Positions 49,278-58,306 of a stretch of DNA of 64,000 nucleotides are shown here, piece by piece (positions within the stretch are counted from its first letter, which is position 1; the number at the start of each line of letters is the position of its first letter). A model generated the notes under the pieces. That model searched no databases. It was not told where the DNA came from and saw only the letters and a list, made by a program, of their open reading frames with translations. The stretch is from Paenibacillus dendritiformis (GTDB lineage: Bacteria; Bacillota; Bacilli; Paenibacillales; Paenibacillaceae): NCBI RefSeq assembly GCF_021654795.1, contig NZ_AP025344.1:4712501-4776500 (forward strand), read 5' to 3'. The position numbers were made by a program, and so were the translations under genes.

Positions 49278-50390
49278 ATGAGTGGAGAGACTTCCATCCA
49301 CAATATAGGCACCCTATTCGAGCCGACGGGATATGCTAAAGCAAACCGGCAAATGCTGCTGCAATTCATCCGCCGGGGGGTATATCCCAAATTCTCCCCC
49401 GTCCATCCCGAATCGGTCCATACGCCGATGGCGCCAGCCATAACCGCTCAACTGACGGCATTGATGCATCGTCCTTTGGCGCAGCGCCATACGGTGCTGT
49501 TCCATTACCCGGCTCACGCCTTTTTCCGGGATCCGGCCCGGTATTCCATCGGCATGACGATGTTCGAATGCAACCGCCTGTCATTCACCTGGGCGCGCCG
49601 CTGTTCCATGATGGATGAAGTATGGGTGCCGTCCACCTTCAATCGGAACACCTTCATTCAATCCGGCGTGCCGGCCCATAAGCTGAGAGTCATGCCTTAC
49701 GGCGTCGATCCCGAGGTGTATTGCCCGAGCGCGCCTCCGCTCCCGATTCCCGGCAGACGGGAGTACGCTTTCTTGTCGGTATGCTCCTTCGACGAGCGCA
49801 AAGGCATTGATTTTCTCCTGCGAGCGTTCCTGACGGAGTTCGCTCCTTCCGAAGACGTCTGCCTGATCATTAAGACGCGCGCCTCGACGGCTGAAGAGAT
49901 CGGCCGCCAGCACGCCTATGTCAATAACCTCGCCTCGCAATTGACGGGGCGGGCGAACGAATCGGTCATCCTGTTGTCCACGGTCCACTCCTGGTCAGAG
50001 GAAGATCTGGCCCGGCTGTATACTTGCGCGGACAGCTACGTTTTGCCGACGCGGGGAGAGGGCTGGAGCATGACCGTGATGGAAGCGATGGCCGCCGGCC
50101 TGCCCGTCATCACGACCCGCTGGTCGGCGCACCTCGACTTCGTCAACGATCAGAATGGTTATTTGATCGATGTGGAGCGGTTCACTCCATTCCTGCCGTC
50201 GCAATCCCGGCTGCTGTGGGCCTTGCCGAGCGTCGCCCATCTTCGCCGGCTGATGCGCCACGTCCATACCCATCGGCAAGAAGCTGCGGCCAAGGCCGCC
50301 CTTGGCCGGCATACCGTCATCGGAGGGTATACCTGGGAGACGAGCGCCCTGCGCATGCTGGAGCGACTGCAGGAACTAGACAGCCGGTAA
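49278..50390 (+). CDS. GT4 glycosyltransferase, GYAKA subfamily
   Basis: This 370-residue GT-B enzyme carries FEPTGYAKANRQMLLQFIRR at its start, the same motif as the GT4 at 43346. The donor domain has FLSVCSFDERKGIDFLLRAF, VLPTRGEGWSMTVMEAMAAG and RWSAHLDFVND. It is likely a paralogue of the 43346 protein, also 370 residues long. CCAAGGAGGGAAGC precedes the ATG. It lies 30 bases after the guanylyltransferase, so GDP-mannose is a plausible donor, as in many GT4 mannosyltransferases. Not proven. Confidence 0.83.
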   Translation: MSGETSIHNIGTLFEPTGYAKANRQMLLQFIRRGVYPKFSPVHPESVHTPMAPAITAQLTALMHRPLAQRHTVLFHYPAHAFFRDPARYSIGMTMFECNRLSFTWARRCSMMDEVWVPSTFNRNTFIQSGVPAHKLRVMPYGVDPEVYCPSAPPLPIPGRREYAFLSVCSFDERKGIDFLLRAFLTEFAPSEDVCLIIKTRASTAEEIGRQHAYVNNLASQLTGRANESVILLSTVHSWSEEDLARLYTCADSYVLPTRGEGWSMTVMEAMAAGLPVITTRWSAHLDFVNDQNGYLIDVERFTPFLPSQSRLLWALPSVAHLRRLMRHVHTHRQEAAAKAALGRHTVIGGYTWETSALRMLERLQELDSR

Positions 50391-50407
50391 AAGGAGAATC
50401 CACCAGT

Positions 50408-51163
50408 ATGATAAGTCTCATTATTCCGACGATCCACCATACGGATCTGGTGAAGCATTGCGTCAACAGCTTCATTAATACGGCCCATGAAGCATACGAG
50501 ATCATTGTCGTCGATGACGGCAGCCCGCCTCCGATTCAGCAAGACTTGGCCGCCTGGGCCGCCTCGATGAACGTCCGCTTCATTCCCAAGGAGACCAACG
50601 AGGGCTTCAGCCGGACCGTGAACCTTGGCTTGAGGCATGCCAGCGGGAGCTATGCGCTGCTCGCGAATAATGACATCATCTTCCACGAGCCGGGCTGGCT
50701 GCAGCATATGCTGGCGGCGATGCGGCTCTCTCCCGAGGTGGGCATCGTCGGGGCGCGGCTGCTGTATCCGGATATGACGATTCAGCATGGCGGCGTCATT
50801 CGGGGGCCAAAATGGAATTTCGATCACCGTTATCGCTTCCAGCCCGCCGATTACCCTCCCGCGCTAGCGGTGGAGGACGCGGCTTCCGTCACAGGCGCCC
50901 TGATGCTGATCCGGAAGGAAGTATTCGACCGGATCGGCCTCTTCTCGGAGGAATTCTTCATCGCTTACGAAGATGTCGACTTCTGCTACCGCGCCAGGCA
51001 GCATGGCTTCCGCGTCATCTATAGCGGCGCGGCCTGCGCCCTCCATTATGAAGGCTTTACGCGCGGGACGACGCGGGCGAATAAAAACCGCTATTGGCGG
51101 GTCAAAGAAATGGAGGCCCGCAAAAAGTTCTGGGCCAAATGGGGAGGTTATCACATCCAATGA
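50408..51163 (+). CDS. GT2 glycosyltransferase
   Basis: This 251-residue GT-A enzyme has SLIIPTIHHTDLVKHCVNSF, IIVVDDGSPPP, the metal-binding region LLANNDIIF, and EDVDFCYRARQHGFRVIYSG near the C-terminus. The set is typical of rhamnosyl- or galactofuranosyl-type GT2 proteins. AAAGGAG lies about twelve bases before the ATG. Its last four bases overlap the start of the next gene (ATGA), so the two are translated together. No membrane segment is present, suggesting the acceptor is presented in the cytoplasm. Confidence 0.85.
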   Translation: MISLIIPTIHHTDLVKHCVNSFINTAHEAYEIIVVDDGSPPPIQQDLAAWAASMNVRFIPKETNEGFSRTVNLGLRHASGSYALLANNDIIFHEPGWLQHMLAAMRLSPEVGIVGARLLYPDMTIQHGGVIRGPKWNFDHRYRFQPADYPPALAVEDAASVTGALMLIRKEVFDRIGLFSEEFFIAYEDVDFCYRARQHGFRVIYSGAACALHYEGFTRGTTRANKNRYWRVKEMEARKKFWAKWGGYHIQ

Positions 51164-52197
51164 GCGCGCAGCTTGAAGTTGTCTATGTACTGGAGCTTAC
51201 CGGCTTGTCCGGCGGCATTCGCAATGTGCTGGAGCAGGTGAACCGGCTGCATGAGATGGGCGTGAAGGTTCATCTGTTCGCGCTGGACGGCCAGCCTTCC
51301 TGGTTCCCGCTTCACATCCCCGTGCGCCGCTTCCCGAATTACCGGGCGATGCTGCACACCCTGAAGCGGATGGACTGCATCAAGGTGGCCACGTGGTGGA
51401 AGACGCTGGCTGTCGTCTGGCACAGCTGCGATTGGCGCAGAGGCGGGCGCGGCATCCCGTTCTATCTCGTCCAGGATATTGAAGAAAGCTATTATCCGAA
51501 TTGGCCGGATATGCAGGAGCGGGTCCGCCAAACGTACCGAGTCCCGGTCCATATGCTGACGATCGCCGATTGGACGACCCGGCAGCTGCTGGAACGGTTC
51601 CATCAGCACGCCACCAACATCTCGATTGCCGTCGATTTCAACATCTACAAGCCAAATCGGACTCACGACTACGATCCGCAGCGCATTCTCGCTTGCAGCC
51701 GCCGCAGCCAGCATTTGAAGGGGTTCGATGTCACCGTGCACGCCGTGACAGCGGCATGCCGCCAGCTCCCGCATGCTTCCTTCGTCACGTTCGGGGTCGA
51801 GCCTCCCGGCATTTCAGGTATTCCGCACCACCATTTTTCGAACCCGCAGGATCAGCATCTGGCCTACCTGTATGCCAACTGCGGAGTATTCGTGCAGACC
51901 TCCTACCACGAAGGCTTCGGGCTCCCGATTTTGGAGGCGATGGCCTGCGGGGCTCCCGTCGTCACGACAAGGGCGGAAGGCAATGAAGAATTTTGCAAGG
52001 ACGGCTGGAACTGCGTCCTTGTCAACAAGGGCGACGCCGATGGCGTGGCCCAGGGGATCGTCCGGGTGCTGTCCGACCCGCAATTCGCCCAATTCCTCGT
52101 CGTCAACGGGTTCGAGACCGCCAAGCATTACAACTGGCCCCGCGTCATGAACAATCTGTTGAACGCGTTCCACGCCAGACTGACGCAGCAGGCATAA
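51160..52197 (+). CDS. GT4 glycosyltransferase (WsaF-like)
   Basis: This 345-residue GT-B enzyme has LTGLSGGIRNVLEQVNRLHE at the start (acceptor-side loop), YLVQDIEESYYPNWPDMQER, and TSYHEGFGLPILEAMACGAP with TRAEGNEEFCKDGWN. The VQD.E.yyP block is typical of rhamnan-synthesising GT4 enzymes such as WsaF of the Geobacillus S-layer glycan pathway. That resemblance fits GDP-deoxymannose donors. ATG 51160 overlaps the GT2 stop; GGGGAGG lies about twelve bases upstream. It is the last gene of the guanylyltransferase block and is followed by a long palindrome. Confidence 0.83.
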   Translation: MSAQLEVVYVLELTGLSGGIRNVLEQVNRLHEMGVKVHLFALDGQPSWFPLHIPVRRFPNYRAMLHTLKRMDCIKVATWWKTLAVVWHSCDWRRGGRGIPFYLVQDIEESYYPNWPDMQERVRQTYRVPVHMLTIADWTTRQLLERFHQHATNISIAVDFNIYKPNRTHDYDPQRILACSRRSQHLKGFDVTVHAVTAACRQLPHASFVTFGVEPPGISGIPHHHFSNPQDQHLAYLYANCGVFVQTSYHEGFGLPILEAMACGAPVVTTRAEGNEEFCKDGWNCVLVNKGDADGVAQGIVRVLSDPQFAQFLVVNGFETAKHYNWPRVMNNLLNAFHARLTQQA

Positions 52198-52214
52198 GGC
52201 TTGCGGCAACATGC

Positions 52215-52248
52215 CAAATCGCCAGCTTCGATCGAAGCTGGCGATTTG
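52215..52248. terminator. 34-bp perfect palindrome between convergent genes
   Basis: The left half is CAAATCGCCAGCTTCGA and the right half is its exact complement, with no spacer. It lacks a T run. It probably forms a bidirectional terminator hairpin or cruciform between the plus-strand GT4 and minus-strand DUF1796 gene. Confidence 0.55.
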
Positions 52249-52317
52249 CGCTTTGTACTCCGCTGAAGCAGCCGGACGGCGGGCCGGCAGCTGAACCCGC
52301 TGAACCCGCAAGCTCGC

Positions 52318-52953
52318 TTATCCAAGCGGGGTCTCGTAGCGGATGCCGGCGAACACTTCATTCCACGCCCGATCGCTCTCCGCATCCCAGGCGATCGGCG
52401 CCTCCACCGCGCAAGTATGCGCCAATGGCCAATCGAGCTCCGCGATTCGGCGTTCGGCCCCCGGGTTGACGACGAGCAGGCGGAAGCGGTGCCGGACGAT
52501 CCCGGCCAGCGCGGCTTCCAAGGCCGCCGCCTCCTCAAGGGAGGCATGCAGCCGGAAGAAGAAGACCCATTCCGCCTGTTCGATATTGCGGAGGAAGCGG
52601 GCAATTCTCCGCTGAAGCCTCTCCTGGAATTCCGGATATTTGCGGACAATGCCCTCCAGCTGGTCCGCGACCAAAAAATCGTGGACCGACTGCACCCCAT
52701 AGACGCGATCCAGCAAGGAATAGTTGTGGCCGTTGAACTCCGTTCCGTCCACCTCGATATGGTCGGAATACATAAATCCGGCGAACCGGTTGCGAAGCAG
52801 CAGGCAGAGCCCCGGAACCGAATTGGAGTACATCCAATCGATGACCCCGCTGTAGGGCCGCAGGCCATACCGCTCCAGCCGCTGCGCCGGGTAGCAGTTC
52901 GAGCCCAGGCTGTAGACCGCCTGATACGTTCGCTTGATGTCGGTCAGGCGCAC
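52318..52953 (-). CDS. DUF1796 putative cysteine peptidase
   Basis: This 211-residue protein has the DUF1796 pattern: AVYSLGSNCYPAQRLERYGL with its putative catalytic Cys near residue 19, GVIDWMYSN, and EFNGHNYSLLDRVYG. The family is predicted to be papain-like and is often found next to glycosyltransferases; activity is not shown. GTG 52953 is preferred because AAAGGAGG lies about nine bases upstream; a longer frame to 53052 would overlap the preceding gene. It is the last of three minus-strand genes that include two glycosyltransferases. It might process a glycosylated carrier. Confidence 0.72.
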   Translation of the reverse strand: MRLTDIKRTYQAVYSLGSNCYPAQRLERYGLRPYSGVIDWMYSNSVPGLCLLLRNRFAGFMYSDHIEVDGTEFNGHNYSLLDRVYGVQSVHDFLVADQLEGIVRKYPEFQERLQRRIARFLRNIEQAEWVFFFRLHASLEEAAALEAALAGIVRHRFRLLVVNPGAERRIAELDWPLAHTCAVEAPIAWDAESDRAWNEVFAGIRYETPLG

Positions 52954-52994
52954 TGCTCTTGCCTCCTTTGCGTAAGTGCTCGTGACAGCCTCTG

Positions 52995-53645
52995 TCACAT
53001 GGCCAGATTGAATGGCGTCGAGTACGTCTCCTGCGCCATCCGTCCTCCCCATTTCAGCTCGTAATACCGCTCGTAAAGCGGCCAGGTCGAATCGATAAGG
53101 AAGTTGAGGCGCGGATCCGACTTCCGGCTGGAGCTCTCATGATGATCGACCGGCAGCCCCGTAAAAATCTCCTCATACCCTGCCAGCCGGAGCCGGCGGT
53201 GATAGTCGATGTCCGCGAAATAACTGCTGAACACGGTATCCCACGGCCCCGCGGCCCGGACCGCTTCCATATTGTAGGCCGCAAGCGCATCGAAATTCGT
53301 CAAGGCCAGCCCCCACTTCCGCCCGCTCTGCTTCAGGTCTGTCAAGACGCGAAGAAAAGCTTCAGGGGTTCCGGGATGGGCCTCGGCATCGGTATGCATG
53401 TACATGACCGCGTCCGCCCCCTGCTCGGCCGCAATCCGCTGGAACCAGTTCATGGACTGGGTGAAGGTCAGCGGGACGGGCGGATGGATGATGTTCACCA
53501 GCCTGGACAAGGGATGGGCCTTCAGTTCGGAATCCGCCGAGTTATCCAGCACGTACGTATGCGGCCAATACGGGCGAATGCTGGCCACCGCCCGGTTCAG
53601 CAGATCAAGACGGTTGACATACGGGATGCCAACGATATAACGCAT
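52995..53645 (-). CDS. GT2-like glycosyltransferase (GT-A)
   Basis: This 216-residue protein has YIVGIPYVNRLDLLNRAVAS at the start, YVLDNSAD, AVMYMHTDAEAHPGT (the DxD-like region) and SSYFADIDYHRRLRLAGYEEI at the end. The short size and DNS.../TDAE pattern fit minimal GT2 domains found in glycosylation islands. ATG 53645 is preferred over GTG 53654 because GGAGA lies nine bases before it. It starts 16 bases after the large DUF4214 gene and is probably co-transcribed with it. Confidence 0.75.
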   Translation of the reverse strand: MRYIVGIPYVNRLDLLNRAVASIRPYWPHTYVLDNSADSELKAHPLSRLVNIIHPPVPLTFTQSMNWFQRIAAEQGADAVMYMHTDAEAHPGTPEAFLRVLTDLKQSGRKWGLALTNFDALAAYNMEAVRAAGPWDTVFSSYFADIDYHRRLRLAGYEEIFTGLPVDHHESSSRKSDPRLNFLIDSTWPLYERYYELKWGGRMAQETYSTPFNLAM

Positions 53646-53661
53646 TGCCGTCACTCTCCAT

Positions 53662-56034
53662 TCATATCAATTGTATGCGGTCGGCAATATGCTGCGCGGC
53701 ATGCGACCAGGTCCAGCGGGACATCACTTCCTGGGCGGCGTTCAGCCCTCGCTGCCGCGCAGCCTCCCGGTTCTCGTATACATGTCTCATCAAAAACGCC
53801 AAATGCTCATAGTCGGGGTCGGCCCAGCGGAAATTGGCATAGTACGGGCATTTGGCAACCGCCGGCACGAGCTGCTTCACCCGGATCGGATATCCCGTCC
53901 GTTCGTTCAAGAAGTCGCGCTGCGCGCTCCAGTCGGTGGCAATGACGGGCAGGCCGCACGCCATCGCCTCCAATATCGGCATGCCCCATCCTTCCCCGCG
54001 GGTCGGCAATACGAAGCAATCCGCGGACCGGTACAGACTTCCGAGTAAGTACGACGGGAGCTTCTGATTGTGCAAAATCAGAATCTTCGATTCCGCATGC
54101 TTGAGATTCAGCTTGCGGATCTCGGCCAGCACGTTGATCGTCGGGTCGGCGTTCATGATTTTGCATACGAGCAGGACATTGTCGTGGGCGAATACGTTGG
54201 CGAAGGTGCGCAGCATATCCTCCGGATTTTTGCGCTCTCCCCACTCGAATACCGACAGGAACGTGAACCGGTCCGAGAAGCGCGCGGAGCGGATGCCGGG
54301 ATGGAAATAGTTCGGATCCACGCCAAGCGGCATAATGCGGATCGGCGCCCTAACCCCGCTGTTGCGGAAGGTGTCGGCATTGAATTGAGACGGCACCCAT
54401 ATCTCATCCATGCGGTTGCATTGCTGGACCCATTCCTCCGGAACTCCGTCCACCTCCAGCATTGTGTAGCCGATTTTGTACTTGCCCTCGTTTTTGTAAA
54501 AGACATCTCCTTGTCCATAGACGACCTCCGGCGCGTTCGGATCGGCATGGCGCATGCGAAAAATATTGATCCGGTAATCGTCGCTCATCGGAGGCTCTTC
54601 CGCGGCATGCGGGGTTCCCGGGCCGTACACATAGCGGTAATGCATTTTAATCCGTTTCTCGTCCAGCGCGATCATCAAATTTTTGGATGATGTAGCATAG
54701 CCGGTCGGGGCATTCACGATCGAATGCCAATTCAGCCTTTTCTCATAGCTTCCTTCGAGCCGCGACTGCCATTTATCCCGAAAGATCATGCGCGATTGCT
54801 CGAACAGTCCCGAGAAATCGACCTGGTTGACCTTGGTCGTCGTATTCTGGGAATGGGTGAGCGTCACGCGGCCGTCGCAGACGACCCGGTAGCCCCGCTC
54901 CAGCGCCCGCAGGCAATAATCGGTATCCTCGAAATAAGCGAAATAATCCGTATCCAGACCGCCAAGCTCCTCCAGAATGCTCCGCTTCACGTAAGCGCAG
55001 GCGAAGACAACCCCCTGCACATCGCGGGCGGACGCATATTGGCGGATGTCCGTCTCCTGCCCGCCAATCTGCTGCCCCCAGCAGGTCTCCGCAAAAATAT
55101 AGGTGCCTGCGTGCTGCACCCGTCCGTCGTCGCCGCGCAGCCGGCAGCCGACGACGCCGATATTCGGATCCGAATAGGCCGTCTCCTGCAGCCGTTCCAC
55201 CCAGTAAGGCTCCTCCGCCAAGATATCGTTGTTCAGCATCAGAATATCGCTGCCGGGATCGCAGTGGGCGATGGCCAGGTTGTTGCCGGCCGTAAATCCG
55301 ATGTTCGCTCCATGCTCGATCACCCGTATCCAGGGGATACTCTGCAGGTAAGGAAGCGTGCCGTCGGTGCTGCCGTTATCGAACACTACGATCTCTATCC
55401 GGTCGTGGCGGGCCGTCTTCTCCAGAGAAGCGAGGCACCGCATCGTATGCTCCAATCCGTTCCACGTCAAGATGACAATCGAGACCTTGCGCTGCAGCGG
55501 CGGAGCCGGCGGCCCGCAAGGATTCGTCCCGCTCTCATCGTTCGGAGACAGCTGGAAGCTGCCAAGCTCAATCGGGCCGTTCAGGCGCGGGAACTCCGGC
55601 TGCGCCAGCAGCGCCTGGCACTCCGGCGAAGCAAGTATGCCGAGCAGGACGGACATACGGCTTCTTCCGTGGCGCAGCATATGTTGATAATGCATGAGCG
55701 CCTGGTCTTCGGCGTCGCGGCAGAGCAGCTCGACGTACAGATCGCGGACGAATTCGGCGTCTCCCCTGGTCAGAATCAGGCTGGAGAAGATGTCGCACAG
55801 AGCCGCACGCTCGTTGCAGCCCCCTCCTCCCTGCGCCAGTCTCTTCTTCATCTCGCCGCTGCGAAGGAAGCTGACCGCGATCGACAGCTTGCTGTGGCCG
55901 GCATGAAGCAGCCGGGTGAAGTGCCTGATGCCGTGCGGTTCCGGTTCCTTGTTCAATAGCTGCCTGTATAATTCTGCAATGAAGTGCGCGCCTTCCAATC
56001 GGAACAACAAGTAGAGCCTTTGGATCAGTATCAA
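53662..56034 (-). CDS. DUF4214-GT2-GT4 tri-domain glycosyltransferase
   Basis: This 790-residue protein contains two DUF4214 repeats at about residues 14-65 (GAHFIAELYRQLLNKEPEPH) and 90-142 (AEFVRDLYVELLCRDAEDQA). A GT2 domain follows at about 180-410 (VSIVILTWNGLEHTMRCLAS, DILMLNNDILAE, EDTDYCLRALERGY). The third part is a GT4 domain at about 425-785 (NAPTGYATSSKNLMIAL, LSVFEWGERKNPEDMLRTFA, LPTRGEGWGMPILEAMACGL). Two catalytic domains in one chain would add two successive sugars. The proposed start is TTG 56034, seven bases after GGAGGG; a GTG at 56052 precedes that site. It opens a three-gene minus-strand operon. Divergent from 56230. Confidence 0.85.
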   Translation of the reverse strand: MILIQRLYLLFRLEGAHFIAELYRQLLNKEPEPHGIRHFTRLLHAGHSKLSIAVSFLRSGEMKKRLAQGGGGCNERAALCDIFSSLILTRGDAEFVRDLYVELLCRDAEDQALMHYQHMLRHGRSRMSVLLGILASPECQALLAQPEFPRLNGPIELGSFQLSPNDESGTNPCGPPAPPLQRKVSIVILTWNGLEHTMRCLASLEKTARHDRIEIVVFDNGSTDGTLPYLQSIPWIRVIEHGANIGFTAGNNLAIAHCDPGSDILMLNNDILAEEPYWVERLQETAYSDPNIGVVGCRLRGDDGRVQHAGTYIFAETCWGQQIGGQETDIRQYASARDVQGVVFACAYVKRSILEELGGLDTDYFAYFEDTDYCLRALERGYRVVCDGRVTLTHSQNTTTKVNQVDFSGLFEQSRMIFRDKWQSRLEGSYEKRLNWHSIVNAPTGYATSSKNLMIALDEKRIKMHYRYVYGPGTPHAAEEPPMSDDYRINIFRMRHADPNAPEVVYGQGDVFYKNEGKYKIGYTMLEVDGVPEEWVQQCNRMDEIWVPSQFNADTFRNSGVRAPIRIMPLGVDPNYFHPGIRSARFSDRFTFLSVFEWGERKNPEDMLRTFANVFAHDNVLLVCKIMNADPTINVLAEIRKLNLKHAESKILILHNQKLPSYLLGSLYRSADCFVLPTRGEGWGMPILEAMACGLPVIATDWSAQRDFLNERTGYPIRVKQLVPAVAKCPYYANFRWADPDYEHLAFLMRHVYENREAARQRGLNAAQEVMSRWTWSHAAQHIADRIQLI

Positions 56035-56229
56035 TAAGAATCCCTCCAGCACTTGCGGATAATACTGGGATTAGTGTATTAGCACATTCCCCCATTTGCC
56101 TGTGCGTATGACCTTGGCCCCCGCACCGCCCGCGGAGCCAAGCCGGATTGCGGGCCGGAGAGCCTAATTTTTCCTGTCGCTGAATAGGATGAAGAGTAAG
56201 CAGCACTATCGGGGCAGGGGGGAGCAGCT

Positions 56230-57639
56230 ATGGAGCTTCGCTACTGGGTAGCAAATGGCAGCCATATATCCGTCATTCGTCGAGACGGAAACGAACTGGT
56301 CATCGAGCTGGCGGAGCACAGCCGGTGCGGCCGGGGGGCGGAGCTGCGGCTGGCCGCGGCTGCCGGCATGTATGATGTATGTCAGGACGATCAGGATTAC
56401 GTCCATCTTGTATATCTCAATCGTCAGCGGCAACTGGTGCACGCCCGGATTCATCCCGATTTGGAGGGGGTCCATACCAGCAAGCTGCCCGGGGAATATT
56501 CCGGCCTTGCCGGCTTGAAGCTGGTCCGCTGCTCGAACCGGCTCCACCTGCTGATCCAGTATGCTTCCCGCGCCGATCATGCGGCGCTCACGGGGATTCA
56601 CTGGAACGAGCCTGCCGTAATGGCGGAAGCGGATCGCGTCATCGCCATTCAGTGGCTGGCGAACGAACGCGCTCTCTCGGCGTGCGGCCTGCTGGCAAGA
56701 CAAGGCAGGCTTCTTCTGTGCCGATGGGATTACGACTCCGCGTCCGGCTCCTGGAAGCCGGCCGGGGAAGGAATGATTCTGCCTCTGGCGGACGCCGGCG
56801 CCCCCTCGCGCCTGGTTCGCCTGCCGCCCGGCGGCGTTCCCGCACTTGAGCGTCCGCGCTGTCTCCTGGTCCGAATCTCAGCAGGGCAGCTTGCGTTCTC
56901 GATCTTCGAATCGGAAGCGGACGGAAGCTGGCAGACGATCGCTGAAGAAGCGATCGCCATCCCTTCCTCTCCAGATTCCCTCATCGCCTGCGGCGCCGAT
57001 CCGGAACGGCTCCGCTTCAGTTGGGTGGCGGGGGGAATGATCTGCCGCATGGATTATGATCTTGAGGCAAGCATCTGGGGACGGCTCTCTTCCAGCGCCT
57101 CTGTCCATCCGGTTCCGTGGTGCGCGGTCACCGCAGCAAGCTCCGGCGGACCGGAACCGCAATGGATTACGGACGGCCCTTCCATTCGGGAGGCTATCCG
57201 CTTGAGCGGGATGGAGATCGACGCCTACCGGGCCGAACGCGACTTCCGCTCCAGCCTTCATTTCGCGAAGCGGGCCCTCGCCTCCGTCGAGCGGCTAGCG
57301 GGCCGCATCGCTCCCTTGGAGGAGGAGCGGGAGCAGTTGGGGCAATCCTTGCAGATGGTTCAATCCCGGATTGCCAGTCTGGAACGGCGCCTCTCTATCC
57401 TGGAGGAGGAGCTTCGGATTCGCCGTTCGATCCGGAACGCCGGACGCTCCCCGCACGGGATTCGGCAGCCGCCTGCGGAGGGGGGGCACAGCCAGAGGGG
57501 GAAGGAGACCGCCGAAGCGTCCTTCCGTTCGACCCTGTATGCCGCCCATTCGCGCCCGCTCCCCCCGACGCTGCACCGCCGAAGCATCCCCGCCGATCCG
57601 TCTATGCAGCCGGCGGCCGGCACGCCGCCCGCGAACTGA
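56230..57639 (+). CDS. hypothetical protein, beta-propeller-like with C-terminal coiled coil
   Basis: This 469-residue protein has no family I recognise. Residues 1 to about 330 contain repeated short beta-type strands, such as YVHLVYLNRQRQLVHARIH and LHLLIQYASR. Further examples are CGLLARQGRLLLCRWDY and LRFSWVAGGMICRMDY. The spacing suggests a propeller or similar repeat fold. Residues of about 340-415 form an acidic/basic coiled coil (ERLAGRIAPLEEEREQLGQS). The remainder is a basic, Pro/Ser-rich tail. There is no signal peptide. It is divergent from the tri-domain glycosyltransferase and followed by another unknown gene. A scaffold for a glycosylation complex is possible. Divergence of the tail suggests disorder. 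Confidence 0.6.
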   Translation: MELRYWVANGSHISVIRRDGNELVIELAEHSRCGRGAELRLAAAAGMYDVCQDDQDYVHLVYLNRQRQLVHARIHPDLEGVHTSKLPGEYSGLAGLKLVRCSNRLHLLIQYASRADHAALTGIHWNEPAVMAEADRVIAIQWLANERALSACGLLARQGRLLLCRWDYDSASGSWKPAGEGMILPLADAGAPSRLVRLPPGGVPALERPRCLLVRISAGQLAFSIFESEADGSWQTIAEEAIAIPSSPDSLIACGADPERLRFSWVAGGMICRMDYDLEASIWGRLSSSASVHPVPWCAVTAASSGGPEPQWITDGPSIREAIRLSGMEIDAYRAERDFRSSLHFAKRALASVERLAGRIAPLEEEREQLGQSLQMVQSRIASLERRLSILEEELRIRRSIRNAGRSPHGIRQPPAEGGHSQRGKETAEASFRSTLYAAHSRPLPPTLHRRSIPADPSMQPAAGTPPAN

Positions 57640-57695
57640 GCATTCGGCGTCTCTATGCCTCTTCATGAATTTACATATAAAGTGAGGTGCCTCGC

Positions 57696-58187
57696 ATGAG
57701 CGAACCGCAAGCTGCCGTTCCGGCGGCAGAATGCCTTTTCCAATCCGTAACCGACTTCGACACGGAGGCGCAACGCGTCTCCGTCTTCGTCACGATGCTC
57801 TTCCGCAACGCCGGATCAGAGCCGATCGAACAGCCTCGCATCATCCTGTCCGTCTCCCCGTCCCGTTCCTGCGACATCAGCGGCAAAATTCTGTCTCCCC
57901 AGCTCATTCCCGCGTTCAGCATCTACGGGAAGGACGGCCGGAAATCGGGCTGGTCATTCGCCGAGGATGAATGGTTCGCCAACGGGAAGGTCACCGGGGA
58001 GTACCCTATTCAATCCATTGAACCGCTGACGATGCCCCCGGGCGTCTGGCTGGAAATGCCCGACTTCCATGTCTCCTGCGCCCTTGACAGCCTGCGGAAC
58101 GGTCCGCTTGCCATCCATGGATTAGTGGAGGCCGGGGAAGCCCGCTTCCCCGTGCTGAACCCGATTCATATCCACTGCAGTTTTTGA
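57696..58187 (+). CDS. hypothetical beta-rich protein
   Basis: This 163-residue protein of unrecognised family has a pattern of alternating hydrophobic strands (VSVFVTMLFRNAGSEPIEQP, then RIILSVSP). It resembles an immunoglobulin-like or C2-like beta-sandwich, and ends IHIHCSF. No signal peptide or membrane segment is seen. GTGAGGTG precedes ATG 57696. It lies between the propeller-like gene and the methyltransferase at 58307. Its position suggests a structural or carbohydrate-binding role, unproven. Confidence 0.55.
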   Translation: MSEPQAAVPAAECLFQSVTDFDTEAQRVSVFVTMLFRNAGSEPIEQPRIILSVSPSRSCDISGKILSPQLIPAFSIYGKDGRKSGWSFAEDEWFANGKVTGEYPIQSIEPLTMPPGVWLEMPDFHVSCALDSLRNGPLAIHGLVEAGEARFPVLNPIHIHCSF

Positions 58188-58306
58188 GAGTCCGGATTTT
58201 TGTGCGAACGACTAGAGAAGTTGCCTCCGCGATTGAATAGAGTAATGAAGCAGCTTCTGTCCCGGGGTGATCCGTCACCCCGGACCAGGCGAATAAGGAG
58301 GGCATC

